NCBI GenBank assembly: GCA_021166685.1
Contig: JAJPEU010000013.1
Location: 62,001 to 126,000 of the forward strand
From: Sulfurovum sp.
GTDB taxonomy: Bacteria; Campylobacterota; Campylobacteria; Campylobacterales; Sulfurovaceae
Length of the DNA stretch: 64,000 nt
Direction: 5' to 3'
Positions 1-8,688 of the stretch are shown one piece after another (the stretch's first letter is position 1; each line of letters opens with the position of its first letter). The notes beneath the pieces are model-generated. The model was not told the origin of the DNA. It ran no database searches and saw nothing but the letters and a program-made list of their open reading frames with translations. Both the position numbers and the translations under genes were made by a program.

Positions 1-489
1 AAAAAAGATAATCCCAAGAGAAAGTAGCAAGAGCGCATATGAACCAATTTCTCTTTCTATAGTGCCTCCTGTCCACATTGGATCCATGCCTACATAGTGG
101 TTGATTGTATTCATTTCATGCACTTCTCCGCTGTATCCGTCAAAGTGAAAATAAACTGGAATGCCTTCCGGAAATGCATCTTTCGGATAGTTTGGCGCTT
201 CAAGAGAAACAGCCCACAATGGAGTAGACGCAGGTCCGATTTCTGAAGATGTCTTAATCATCTGTTCTAAGTTGTCATGTGCTTCTTTTGGTGTAGTTAC
301 ACTCTTGTATCTGCCCTCATTGTAAAAATTCCAAACTGTTTTAGCTATAGGTGCAACCTCTTCGCCTTTGCCTTCATTTATCTTATTGAGTGTTCCATGA
401 AAAGCGACCATTGGCAACGTAAAGGCGACTGTAAGCAACACCAACGCAATTCCTGCAAATATTCTTGCTTTTAGCAAACTTTTATTCAT
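1..489 (-). CDS. nosB: NosB-like membrane protein, 3' end outside window
   Basis: Partial gene: about 163 codons from ATG at 489 run off the left edge. The product begins with a hydrophobic segment (MNKSLLKARIFAGIALVLLT) and then a soluble, presumably periplasmic stretch. A second hydrophobic stretch (YALLLLSLGIIFF) starts at the window edge. It lies directly downstream of nosZ on the same strand, which is the place of nosB in Campylobacterota nos clusters (order nosZ-nosB-nosD known from Wolinella). NosB is a polytopic membrane protein restricted to clade II clusters; its role is unsettled but it is thought to support N2O reduction. A hairpin with a T-tract separates it from nosZ, so expression may depend on read-through or on its own promoter. 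The assignment rests on position and topology. Confidence 0.7.
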   Translation of the reverse strand, partial: MNKSLLKARIFAGIALVLLTVAFTLPMVAFHGTLNKINEGKGEEVAPIAKTVWNFYNEGRYKSVTTPKEAHDNLEQMIKTSSEIGPASTPLWAVSLEAPNYPKDAFPEGIPVYFHFDGYSGEVHEMNTINHYVGMDPMWTGGTIEREIGSYALLLLSLGIIFF

Positions 490-570
490 TTTGATTCCTT
501 GTGTATTAAAGTCTTGGGTATAATCCAACATTATTTTTATTATAACTAAAACTTTATTTAATTTAAATTG

Positions 571-607
571 AAAAAAAAAAGACAAGAAGAGCGATGCTCT
601 CCTTGTC
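571..607 (-). terminator. Rho-independent terminator after nosZ
   Basis: On the minus strand a stem (GACAAG...CTTGTC outer arms with AGAGC/GCTCT inner arms, 581-607) is followed by ten T residues (571-580 as A on the plus strand). It lies 19 bases past the nosZ stop and before nosB, so it probably limits how much of the nosZ transcript reaches the downstream nos genes. Confidence 0.8.
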
Positions 608-625
608 TGATATTATACCGTAAGA

Positions 626-3217
626 TTAGAAAAGATTAGCGTTTGCTTCTACCCATTTGAGGTATTCAACAATATTCTTAGTCTCTTCAGGACTCATGTT
701 TTGGTTTGGCATTCTTAGATTGAAGTAGTCAATCATAGATTTTACATAAGGCTCAGCAAAGTGTTTTTCTGGATTTTGAATAAAGCTTGTAACCCATTTT
801 TCACCATCTTCATGTCTTTGTAAAACACCTGTCAAGTCTGGACCTGAACTTACTTTACCAATTACGTGACATCCGTTACATCCGCCTTCAGCAAATGCTT
901 TTTCACCTGCTACAGCTTCAGTAGATTGCGGTGTTGCAATAAGTCTTACCAATGCATCTTTTGCACGGATACCAACGTCAGCTGTCTTAACCATATATTG
1001 CCAGATCATGTTTTCGAATAGAATCGCTTTTTCCATATCACCGGCTGCTACAGCTTCATCAGATTTTTTCTTCTCTTCTGCAATTTTACCATACTGATCA
1101 AGCGCATCCACTACTAGGTTTTTAACCACTTCATGTTTGTCATAATTATTCTCTTTCAAGAATTTCACAACACTTTGAATAACGGCATCAGTTGCTGCGT
1201 TTACAGATACTGTTTTATCATACTCGGCTTTCAATTGCTCAGGAGACATTGTAGCCATTTTCAATTTTTGTGCACTTGTATATTTTTTATTAGGATCTTT
1301 AACCATCAAATAACCCATCATTTCCAAGTGAAGCGCAGAACAGAATTCTGTACAGTAATAAGGGAATACACCTTCAATATCAGCTGTAAATTTAACACTT
1401 GCTGTTTTACCCGGCTCTAGTGATGCATGGACATTGAAATGATCCACTGTAAATCCGTGAGTCTCATCTTGTGCTCTTTCAAGGTTTGTCAAGTAAATAG
1501 TAACTTCATCACCTTTGTTAACAGTAATTCTCTCAGGATTGATGTGAGATCTAACAAGTGTCGCATATACTTTCACTTTGTTTCCGTCTCTTTCAACTCT
1601 TTCTTGGCCTGCAAGTGTTTTACCCTCATGGATTTCACCTGTTCTAGCATTTGTACCCATCTCATATCTTACATGCGGATGAAGTCTTTTAGCTTGGATT
1701 GCAACAGCATTATGCGGCTCACCTAGCGGAATCGGCATATCTACCAAAAGATCCATTGTTTTACCGCTGATATCAATCAACTGGTGGTTTTGTGGATGTA
1801 ATGGTCCAACATTTTGGAATCTATCAATCGCAAGTTTGTTAAGAGAAACAATATATTTTCCTTGAGGAGTAACAGTTTCACTTTCCATACCCATAAGGTG
1901 ACCTACGTTATAGTGTACGTTTTCTTTGTCAAGTACTTTTAGCTCTTTATAGTTCCATTTTACAATTTGGCTATCCACATATAGAGATGTATAAATTTCA
2001 CCGTCTACATTTGAATATTGGTTATGTAATGGCCCCAAGCCTAGTTCCACTTGTCCGTGAAGTGATTTTTTCATATCAAGAATCGGTATACCATATGGAT
2101 CTTTACCTGCATACTCTTTGTTTTTGATCAATTTTTGAATTTTTTCAAAATCGTAAACAGAAGTGTGTGTATCAAGTTTACCGCACACTACGATATATTT
2201 CCCGTCAGGAGATACGTCAACACCGTGTGGTGATTTTGGCTCTGGAATCAAGAATAGTGCATCATTAGCAACAGCTACTTCCATTGGAATAACTTTATGA
2301 TCGTTAATAATTTTAACATTTTTAGGATCTTTTGCTAATTCAGCCAATTTCTGCCAATTGTACACATGTAAGAAGTCTGTGTCATTTCTACTACATCCTG
2401 CTTCAAATGGCGGCAGACCAACTTCTATACCCCCTGTATACATCTCAGAGTTAAATGAGTTTGTGAAACCCCATCCAAAAGACATATTTTTACCTGCATC
2501 AGACAAATCCTGCATATAAGGCGGAAGCTCTAGCGTGAAAGATTCTTTTTCTTGAATTCTTCCAATTTTAGGGTCAAATTTCCATAGCGTTACACCGCCA
2601 CGGTAAGTCTCTTTATACTCTTCAATCGGATGGTATTCATTGTCAAACGGTGCTGCGTATTGACACGCTTCAATAATATACTCAGAGTTTGGAGTAAAGA
2701 AAGATCCGCCATGTTCTGATTTCAATACTGGGTTTACAACGATTTGTTTTGTCTCAAAGTCTGCAAGATCAATTACGGCAACTCTTGGATTTGCTTTATC
2801 GTTAATAACAAGCCATTTTCCATCATATTCACCCTTTGTTTCTGAAAGGCCTGGATGGTGAGTATCACCCCAATTGATTTCTCTTCCTCTGATATTTCCT
2901 TGTCTTAGCACTTTTTTGGATTCTTCGTCAAATCCGTACCCTTGCCAAGGCTCCGGCGTAAATACACCGATATACTTCAATAATCTCATTGACGGCACAC
3001 CGTAAACCATCATTTGTCCGCTTTGTCCGCCTGAACTGAATGCCACAAACTCATCTCTTCCACCTGATGGATTGTAAGTTTTAGCAGCTCTTACGACATC
3101 TTGCTCTGTTAAGCCTCTGTCTTTCATAACTTTCTCAAGCTCAGCACTAGCATATGACATACTAGAAGCCATACCCAGCCCGAGAGTTACACCTATAAGT
3201 TTTTTTGTTAAACTCAT
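626..3217 (-). CDS. nosZ: Nitrous oxide reductase, clade II, with C-terminal cytochrome c domain
   Basis: Reduces N2O to N2 in the periplasm; last step of denitrification. The 863-residue protein starts with a Sec signal peptide (about residues 1-25, ending SYASA), not a Tat one, which is the clade II trait. The body is the seven-bladed propeller that holds the CuZ cluster, rich in conserved His (for example DTHHPG, SPHGVD, HNQYSN, EPHNA). The cupredoxin domain has the CuA ligand set C622-x3-C626-x3-H630-x2-M633. A c-type heme motif CNGCH at 780-784 lies in a C-terminal cytochrome domain, as in Wolinella and other Campylobacterota. ATG at 3217 is preceded by a strong AAAGGAGG. It is the last gene of the accessory block at 3.3-9.5 kb, but has its own promoter in the gap before it. 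All key residues are present, so it should be functional. Confidence 0.97.
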   Translation of the reverse strand: MSLTKKLIGVTLGLGMASSMSYASAELEKVMKDRGLTEQDVVRAAKTYNPSGGRDEFVAFSSGGQSGQMMVYGVPSMRLLKYIGVFTPEPWQGYGFDEESKKVLRQGNIRGREINWGDTHHPGLSETKGEYDGKWLVINDKANPRVAVIDLADFETKQIVVNPVLKSEHGGSFFTPNSEYIIEACQYAAPFDNEYHPIEEYKETYRGGVTLWKFDPKIGRIQEKESFTLELPPYMQDLSDAGKNMSFGWGFTNSFNSEMYTGGIEVGLPPFEAGCSRNDTDFLHVYNWQKLAELAKDPKNVKIINDHKVIPMEVAVANDALFLIPEPKSPHGVDVSPDGKYIVVCGKLDTHTSVYDFEKIQKLIKNKEYAGKDPYGIPILDMKKSLHGQVELGLGPLHNQYSNVDGEIYTSLYVDSQIVKWNYKELKVLDKENVHYNVGHLMGMESETVTPQGKYIVSLNKLAIDRFQNVGPLHPQNHQLIDISGKTMDLLVDMPIPLGEPHNAVAIQAKRLHPHVRYEMGTNARTGEIHEGKTLAGQERVERDGNKVKVYATLVRSHINPERITVNKGDEVTIYLTNLERAQDETHGFTVDHFNVHASLEPGKTASVKFTADIEGVFPYYCTEFCSALHLEMMGYLMVKDPNKKYTSAQKLKMATMSPEQLKAEYDKTVSVNAATDAVIQSVVKFLKENNYDKHEVVKNLVVDALDQYGKIAEEKKKSDEAVAAGDMEKAILFENMIWQYMVKTADVGIRAKDALVRLIATPQSTEAVAGEKAFAEGGCNGCHVIGKVSSGPDLTGVLQRHEDGEKWVTSFIQNPEKHFAEPYVKSMIDYFNLRMPNQNMSPEETKNIVEYLKWVEANANLF

Positions 3218-3242
3218 CTTATTACCTCCTTTAATTTTCTTA

Positions 3243-3271
3243 ATGTTAACACAAAATTAACACATTGTCAA
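3243..3271 (-). promoter_or_regulatory. nosZ promoter with a direct-repeat operator
   Basis: On the minus strand TTGACA (3266-3271) and TAACAT (3243-3248) are separated by 17 bases, a good sigma-70 promoter about 25 bases before the nosZ ribosome site. Between and overlapping them lie two direct copies of TTAACACA (plus-strand 3246-3253 and 3257-3264), 11 bases apart start to start. That is the spacing used by OmpR-family regulators, and one is encoded at 10420-11076. The link is inference. Confidence 0.6.
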
Positions 3272-3324
3272 GAGAAAATGATAAATTAAACAAATAAGTT
3301 CAAAAAGTTTAACTTATGACTTTA

Positions 3325-4032
3325 TCAATGGCAATTTAAGATAGATGCTTCAGGGTTGAAGATAAAATCGTAGCCGCGATAAAGCGTATATAGACCAAAA
3401 ACAATGACCGCAATAGAAGCGAGCCGCAACATAACACGTCTTACAGAAGTATTATTGAAAATGCCGACGAAAAAAGAAAGTGAAAACATAGCGGGTATTG
3501 TAGAGATCCCAAATATAAACATCACCGCTGCACCCCAAAAAGCGCTGGCGGTGCTCGCAGCCGTTATGGCAAAGAAATAGACAAAGCCGCACGGAAGCAA
3601 TCCGTTTAGCAATCCGAGGAGATAGAAGCTAAAAAGGGACTTTGCTCCTAAAAGTTTGGCGAACCGCTCCTGATACCAACTGCTTTTGGATACCGAGCAT
3701 TCAATGAGAGACAAAAATTTGATTTTTCCAATCAACGAAAGTCCGGTCAGCACCATCGCAGTTCCTGCAACAAGCAAAAGAATCCCGTTGGTGGTATTCG
3801 AAAAAGTAGCAACCCCCCCTGCAAATCCAAAAACAGCCCCTAAAACCGTATAGGTTGTAACCCGTCCCAAAGAATATAGCAGATGAGATAATGCCTGGAT
3901 TTTTCTAGGAGTATGGCTGTCTATTTTTGTACTGGCATAGGCGATCGCTATGCCTCCGCACATCCCTATGCAATGGCCAAAGCTTCCTAAAAAAGCAATG
4001 GTAATAATCGACAATATAGATGTGATATCCAT
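3325..4032 (-). CDS. TauE/SafE (DsbD_2-like) integral membrane protein
   Basis: 235 residues with about six hydrophobic helices. A conserved motif in the first helix, H20-C-I-G-M-C-G-G27, is typical of the cytochrome-biogenesis/sulfite-exporter-like family (DsbD_2, also annotated TauE/SafE or UreH-like) found near cbb3 oxidase and copper-handling genes. The second half carries LLNGLLPCGFVYFF, the matching half-repeat motif. The start overlaps the stop of the NosL-like gene by one base, so the two are cotranscribed, and nosZ follows. The Cys/Met/His pattern and the setting suggest copper or thiol transport for NosZ maturation. The family is usually annotated only generically, so the substrate is not known. 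Confidence 0.75.
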   Translation of the reverse strand: MDITSILSIITIAFLGSFGHCIGMCGGIAIAYASTKIDSHTPRKIQALSHLLYSLGRVTTYTVLGAVFGFAGGVATFSNTTNGILLLVAGTAMVLTGLSLIGKIKFLSLIECSVSKSSWYQERFAKLLGAKSLFSFYLLGLLNGLLPCGFVYFFAITAASTASAFWGAAVMFIFGISTIPAMFSLSFFVGIFNNTSVRRVMLRLASIAVIVFGLYTLYRGYDFIFNPEASILNCH

Positions 4033-4538
4033 TAATATCCCAGTGCTTTTTTTCTAAGCTTTGGATTTTGCAGAGTTTCCCCGCGAAGCACTCGCAAATT
4101 CATCTCTTCATATGTTATATAATCATCGTTTTTGTTTTTATACGCACCAAATCCGTAACTCATTGGAGTTATCTCATCAGTTGAATACCAGGCTGCTTTA
4201 CCGTCTATCCATTCATTGGTGTCTTTGGTGTAGACCCAGATCACCGCTTCATTTTTAAATGATTTGTCTTTGAGATAGTTTGCCATTCCCCCAATATCAT
4301 GAAAAAATCTTGTTTTACCATCATTCGTTACAATTTGAGATGCAAATTCTAAAGACTCCACTACCATGCCGCAGTCGCTGTCTTGATATTTACCCAAAAT
4401 GATTTCAAGAGGCTTTTTTTCCATATTGCCCTCTTTTACGGTAACCATCTTCTCTGATGTGACCATGGAGGTAAAAACTGTGGCGATGATGCCTACTATT
4501 ATTACAGCCACAAGAGCCGGTACTAAAAATTTTTTCAT
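4032..4538 (-). CDS. NosL-like copper-binding accessory protein (short form)
   Basis: 168 residues. An N-terminal hydrophobic anchor (residues 4-27) leads into a periplasmic domain with C56-G-M58 followed by FFHDIGGMANYL. This is the C-G-M plus F-D-G/S-I pattern of NosL, the Cu(I) chaperone for nitrous oxide reductase. The usual C-x-x-C-G-M is reduced to a single Cys (DSDCGM), as in lipoprotein NosL of other bacteria. It overlaps the upstream membrane protein by four bases and the downstream TauE-like gene by one. It is the third NosL-type gene in this block. Function in copper delivery to NosZ is by family and context. Confidence 0.75.
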   Translation of the reverse strand: MKKFLVPALVAVIIVGIIATVFTSMVTSEKMVTVKEGNMEKKPLEIILGKYQDSDCGMVVESLEFASQIVTNDGKTRFFHDIGGMANYLKDKSFKNEAVIWVYTKDTNEWIDGKAAWYSTDEITPMSYGFGAYKNKNDDYITYEEMNLRVLRGETLQNPKLRKKALGY

Positions 4539-5494
4539 AAAAACACTCCATTTTTCAAATAATAAGCCACAACATATAAAGTGCAGACCAAAATAAATAT
4601 TGTATCTAAAACAAGAGAATTTCTATACAAATAATCTGTTTTAAACCGTGTAAGTTTGGAAACAACCAATCCCGCGATTGCATAAAAAGAGCCTCCGATT
4701 AGTGATCCCCAAAGAAGATACCCTATATAATGATATTCTTTCTGAAAAAGACAATACGGACACTTATGTGTTGGCAGTTCATAAACATACGTTGAAAAAA
4801 AGTATGTGAGCGCATAAAATGAGAGCACGAGATACATAATGTTTGCTGCGGTGTTGATAAACCAATACTTTTTAATATACGTCAAAAACAACAAAACCCA
4901 TGTCGCATAAAAAAGATATAAAATGCCAACAATATCTAGTCCCAACGGGAGTGTCAAGCCGCCTGAATTGGCACCATAAATTGCACTGCAGCACAAAACA
5001 ACTTCTTCTGTACTGATATTTGTAAAATATAAGTATTCTACAAACAGCTCAAGAATAATAAGAAAAAAAAGTGCCAAATAGAGATAGTATCTAGACTTAA
5101 TATACGGCAGGTTAACCTCTAGTTTATCTTTTGCATTCAAGATCAGCCAGGTACCGCTGACAAAAATAATCACCACTTTTAAAATAAGTAAAATTTGTCC
5201 GTATTCGTTGGCGCTTACCACGCCGGCCGCACACATGGCACCGGGTAATTTTTCTGACAAAGAATTGAGAAGATTGATAAAAAATGGGAGCAGAATAACT
5301 TTTGAAGTTAATGCAAAATAGAGTATCAAAGAAACAAAATAGTCTCTTTTTTCCAGGGTATACTGCAACTTTGAAGGTGAATTAAAATTCCAGCGGGTTA
5401 AAATCATATACGCAAAATAAAAAGAGAAAATAAAAAGCAAGCCTATCGTGCCTTCTACAAACAAGAAAGCAACCAATGATTTGGAAAATATCAT
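4535..5494 (-). CDS. Polytopic membrane protein with paired cysteines, nos accessory
   Basis: 319 residues with eight or so hydrophobic helices. I do not recognise the family. Cysteines sit in loops next to membrane segments: C88 (GAMCAAG), C168-C169 (VVLCCSAIYG) and C245-x2-C248 in HKCPYCLFQKE. The last resembles the CPxC-x-x-Q motif of DsbB-type quinone-linked thiol oxidoreductases. The two motifs CAAGVVSANEYG and CCSAIYGANSGG look like an internal repeat. It overlaps the ABC ATPase upstream by four bases and the NosL-like gene downstream by four, so it belongs to the same transcript. A thiol-redox or copper-handling role is plausible but unproven. Confidence 0.55.
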   Translation of the reverse strand: MIFSKSLVAFLFVEGTIGLLFIFSFYFAYMILTRWNFNSPSKLQYTLEKRDYFVSLILYFALTSKVILLPFFINLLNSLSEKLPGAMCAAGVVSANEYGQILLILKVVIIFVSGTWLILNAKDKLEVNLPYIKSRYYLYLALFFLIILELFVEYLYFTNISTEEVVLCCSAIYGANSGGLTLPLGLDIVGILYLFYATWVLLFLTYIKKYWFINTAANIMYLVLSFYALTYFFSTYVYELPTHKCPYCLFQKEYHYIGYLLWGSLIGGSFYAIAGLVVSKLTRFKTDYLYRNSLVLDTIFILVCTLYVVAYYLKNGVFL

Positions 5495-6168
5495 AATAGC
5501 ATGCCCTCTTTAATATGAATAACTTTTAGGTTTGGCACCATTTGTTCAAAAATCTCATCATGGGTTGCCACCAAGACAGTTGTTCCGTTTTGATTGAGTT
5601 TTGTTAAAATTTCTATTACATTTTCTGAATTTTTTCTGTCTAAATTTGCAGTCGGCTCATCAGCCAAAATAAGCTTTGGATTATTAATCAGCGCTCGTGC
5701 GATAGCGCATCGTTGTTTTTCGCCGCCGGAAAGATTTCTTGCAAAAGTATTTTTCTTTGTCTCAAGATTTACCAAAGAAAGGAGTTCCAGCGCTCTTGTT
5801 TTCATTTGAGCTACAGGCGTATTTGTAGGGACAAGAGCGGTTTGCACATTTTCCAACACTGTAAATTCATCAAAAAGATTAAAGTTTTGAAAAATAAATC
5901 CAAGATGCTCTCTTCTAAACGTAGAGGCATGAAAATCAGGCATTTTTGACACAGGATTGGAGAACACTTCCAGCTTGCCGCTTGTGGGCTTTAAGAGTGC
6001 CCCCATAACTGAAAGAAGCGTACTCTTTCCGCTTCCGCTTACACCCTTGAGTATACAAAACTCGCGTTCTTTAACCTGCATAGAAATATTTTTCAAGGCA
6101 TGAAATTCTCTTGGGGTGTGTGCTGAAAAAACAAGATTCAGATTTTCTATTTCGATTACATTTGTCAT
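5491..6168 (-). CDS. ABC transporter ATP-binding protein (LolD/MacB type)
   Basis: 225 residues. Walker A GVSGSGKSTL, signature LSGGEKQR and Walker B LILADEP with the following TANLD are all intact, and the subfamily is that of LolD/MacB ATPases. I chose ATG at 6168 over an in-frame ATG at 6207. The later start has GGAGG at good spacing and forms an ATGA overlap with the stop of the permease gene, whereas the earlier one lies inside it. It pairs with the FtsX-type permease. In other nos clusters the ABC transporter is NosF/NosY; this pair has a different permease type, so it may be a functional substitute. The cargo is unknown. Confidence 0.85.
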   Translation of the reverse strand: MTNVIEIENLNLVFSAHTPREFHALKNISMQVKEREFCILKGVSGSGKSTLLSVMGALLKPTSGKLEVFSNPVSKMPDFHASTFRREHLGFIFQNFNLFDEFTVLENVQTALVPTNTPVAQMKTRALELLSLVNLETKKNTFARNLSGGEKQRCAIARALINNPKLILADEPTANLDRKNSENVIEILTKLNQNGTTVLVATHDEIFEQMVPNLKVIHIKEGMLL

Positions 6169-7334
6169 TTGACTGCCTCCGTCGGATCTGCGATTGAACT
6201 TTTCCATGCAGGATGCAGCGTACTGGCAAGGTAAGGAACAATAGTTATAAAAAAGAGTATGGCGAACGAATTGATATCAAAAAACGGCTCAAGGCTTATA
6301 TCTTTGTATACATTGTCGCTTCCTAAAAAAATGGAAACAAAAATATTGTTTTTAAATAAAAAGATATAAAAATACGAAAGCAAAATACCGCTCAAGAAAG
6401 AGACGAAGGAAACAATCATCGCTTCGCTCATTTTCCATTTAATGATGTCATTAATACTCCATCCTATCGCTCTTAGTATACCAATTTGCTTTTTGCCCGG
6501 CCCGCTAATTGAGCTGGCCTGCGAATAAAATATGACCAAAAAACCCAAAAAAGAAGTGATAAACAAGGAGAGAAATATACCGCCTTTATAATCATACAGT
6601 TCATGGGAGTATTTATACATATTGTTTTTAGTGATGATTTTTGATGTGGGTGTGATTACGAGCAATTTCTGAACAATATTGTCTATTTCAAGTTTATTGG
6701 GGACGACAATACCAATCTCGCTTGCTTCATTTTCTTCATATCCCAAAATATCTTTGGCAATGGCTATATCCATTATGACAGCGTCATTTAAAAAAAGGTT
6801 GACTCTTTTATCAAATACCCCGGAAATATAGACTTTTTTTGGCTCCTCATCTTCCACAATAAAGTTAAAAAATTTATCATAATAATATTGCTCAAACAGT
6901 TTTTTTACAGCACTTGAAATAAGCATATTGTCTTTTTGCATAAAAACCTTCAAATCAAAATTTTCATACAGATGTTTGATCTGTTTTTCTTGGTCTTCAT
7001 CCAAAAAATCAATACCGATCACATTGATATACCGGTTTGCCGTATCGAAAAAATAATAGCCAAAAACCCTTTCATATGCTTTTTCTACTCCGGGAATTTC
7101 ATTTATCTCATCCACAATGCTGTTGTCGATGGGATGATTTCTGGAGGCTTTCTTATGTTGAATGATGATATCAGGCTGTCCTTTCAGTTCCGCATCAAGC
7201 GAATTTTGAAGCGATGATGAAGTAAAAATAAAAGAAGAGGCTATAAAAATGAATAGCGTAAAAAAAATAAAAATTACAATATTTTTCGATAAATTTCTTA
7301 TTAGGGTCAAAGATGCAAATTTAAAAAAATTCAT
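6165..7334 (-). CDS. FtsX/MacB-type ABC transporter permease
   Basis: 389 residues. One N-terminal membrane helix (about 14-40), a large periplasmic domain (about 45-250) and three C-terminal helices are followed by LHPAWKSSIADPTEAVK, the conserved FtsX/MacB family end motif (P-A-x-x-x-A-x-x-D-P-x-x-x-L/V). Such permeases usually act as mechanotransmission devices or lipoprotein extractors, not as channels. The start overlaps the small upstream gene, and the stop overlaps the ATPase start (ATGA). In this block it probably drives an extracytoplasmic step of NosZ maturation, for example handling the anchored NosL-type proteins. That is inference. Confidence 0.8.
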   Translation of the reverse strand: MNFFKFASLTLIRNLSKNIVIFIFFTLFIFIASSFIFTSSSLQNSLDAELKGQPDIIIQHKKASRNHPIDNSIVDEINEIPGVEKAYERVFGYYFFDTANRYINVIGIDFLDEDQEKQIKHLYENFDLKVFMQKDNMLISSAVKKLFEQYYYDKFFNFIVEDEEPKKVYISGVFDKRVNLFLNDAVIMDIAIAKDILGYEENEASEIGIVVPNKLEIDNIVQKLLVITPTSKIITKNNMYKYSHELYDYKGGIFLSLFITSFLGFLVIFYSQASSISGPGKKQIGILRAIGWSINDIIKWKMSEAMIVSFVSFLSGILLSYFYIFLFKNNIFVSIFLGSDNVYKDISLEPFFDINSFAILFFITIVPYLASTLHPAWKSSIADPTEAVK

Positions 7335-7563
7335 GGGCGGTTACCTTATTTTTATATACAAAAGAGTTCTTTTCTGTTTTTTCAATTCCAAACCGGTCGT
7401 ACCCAAATCTAATCTCTGCCTCTTTGGATGAAAAAGCGAAGACAGAAGGAACGTTTAGGCTCGGAATTGCACCGGTCGGTTTGGTCTTGTTTGCAGCCAC
7501 GGCAAAAAATCCTGCCAACAATACGATAAAAACGGTTATAAAATATTTATAAAATTTATTCAT
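7321..7563 (-). CDS. Small membrane-anchored or exported protein in nos accessory operon
   Basis: 80 residues: an N-terminal hydrophobic segment (residues 7-24, ITVFIVLLAGFFAVAA) and a short hydrophilic tail without Cys or recognisable motif. The stop overlaps the permease start by 14 bases, and the upstream NosL-type gene ends six bases before its ATG. I do not recognise it; tight packing supports a real gene in the same transcript, possibly an accessory subunit of the ABC transporter. Confidence 0.6.
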   Translation of the reverse strand: MNKFYKYFITVFIVLLAGFFAVAANKTKPTGAIPSLNVPSVFAFSSKEAEIRFGYDRFGIEKTEKNSFVYKNKVTAHEFF

Positions 7564-7569
7564 TATGCT

Positions 7570-8688
7570 TCAATTGTCCAGTTCGTATACTTTTGCTTCT
7601 GTAATTTCATTAAATCTCAATACTGCTTTACCGTTATGTTCTTTAAGAAATACGTTGGCATCCTTTTCATTTTCAAACGGAATCAACTCATTTCCCATAG
7701 GACCAAATACATTTGAGTGTGCTACATAAAAAGCTTTTTTGCCGTCAATCTCATTTTGCGTATAATAATCGGTGACTCTTATCTCTTCAAACTCTTCGGT
7801 TGTGTGCGAAGAACCGAATTTTGAAGGGGCAAAATAAAATTTCATTAAATCTTTTACGCCGTCAAAATAGTGCGTATGCCCTTTTGTGACAATTTTTGCT
7901 GCCCATTTTGGATATTTTGACACAAACATGCCGCATACCGGACATTTCGCCTTATCCGGAACCTGCATAATATTTTTGTTTTGTACGAGATCGCCGAATC
8001 TTTTTACTTCCCACAAATATACAGAAACTGTATGCAAATTATCTGCACTCAATCTTCCGCATCGTTTCTTTTTGTCTATATCCATTTTTAAATCAAGCAA
8101 AGAGCCGTATTGGTTTGGATCAAACTTTTCACACAATTTTTCAAAGATTTTTTCGCCTTTTTTGTAAAGTTTTTCTTGTTTTGTCTTAAAAAATTCTCTA
8201 TCTAAATCCAAATCCTTTATCGCAAGATACAAAGTAAAATCAAAATCCCTTATATCCCCTCCAAACTCTTTTACAAAATCTTTGGCATCAGCTTCATTTT
8301 CAAATGCTATTTTTGAAAATTTTGAATAGGTTGTTTTTGCTTTTGAATTGACGACATAATGGGCCGTCAAGGCATTTACAAATTTTTCATGTTTTGCATC
8401 AACCACCAAAAGTTCTTTTATTCTTGTTTTGATGGCATCGTAATCTTCTGCCAAAAACCGTAACGCAGCGTATTGTTTTGTTTGGCCGTCCGTCAGTTTT
8501 GCCATATAGTTCGTTTTATACGTGTCGGCCAACTCTTCTGCGCTGACAGAACACCATTTTTGAACCAGCACAGGACTTTTACCGGTCACTCTTTCTTTAA
8601 ACGTTTTAGCCCCTAAAGAAAGAGTGAACAAAAGAGTAGCTGCAGTAAAAACTGCGGCTACTTTGAAAGAAAAATTATTTATTGCCAT
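7570..8688 (-). CDS. Tandem NosL-domain protein with heme-less cytochrome-like centre
   Basis: 372 residues, N-terminal signal/anchor (about 8-27). The C-terminal domain (about 245-370) is a clear NosL fold with C249-P-V-C-G-M254 followed by THYFDGVKDLMKF. The N-terminal domain (about 40-160) resembles it (TDGQTKQYAALRFL, then AxxFVKEFGG) but has lost the metal site, with only C46 left. Between them, residues 177-230 (KKGEKIFEKLCEKF...CGRLSADNLHTVSVYLW) look like a class I cytochrome c without CxxCH. It overlaps the upstream NosL-type gene by 14 bases and shares its middle architecture. NosL binds Cu(I) for NosZ; the role of the degenerate segments is unknown. Confidence 0.75.
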   Translation of the reverse strand: MAINNFSFKVAAVFTAATLLFTLSLGAKTFKERVTGKSPVLVQKWCSVSAEELADTYKTNYMAKLTDGQTKQYAALRFLAEDYDAIKTRIKELLVVDAKHEKFVNALTAHYVVNSKAKTTYSKFSKIAFENEADAKDFVKEFGGDIRDFDFTLYLAIKDLDLDREFFKTKQEKLYKKGEKIFEKLCEKFDPNQYGSLLDLKMDIDKKKRCGRLSADNLHTVSVYLWEVKRFGDLVQNKNIMQVPDKAKCPVCGMFVSKYPKWAAKIVTKGHTHYFDGVKDLMKFYFAPSKFGSSHTTEEFEEIRVTDYYTQNEIDGKKAFYVAHSNVFGPMGNELIPFENEKDANVFLKEHNGKAVLRFNEITEAKVYELDN

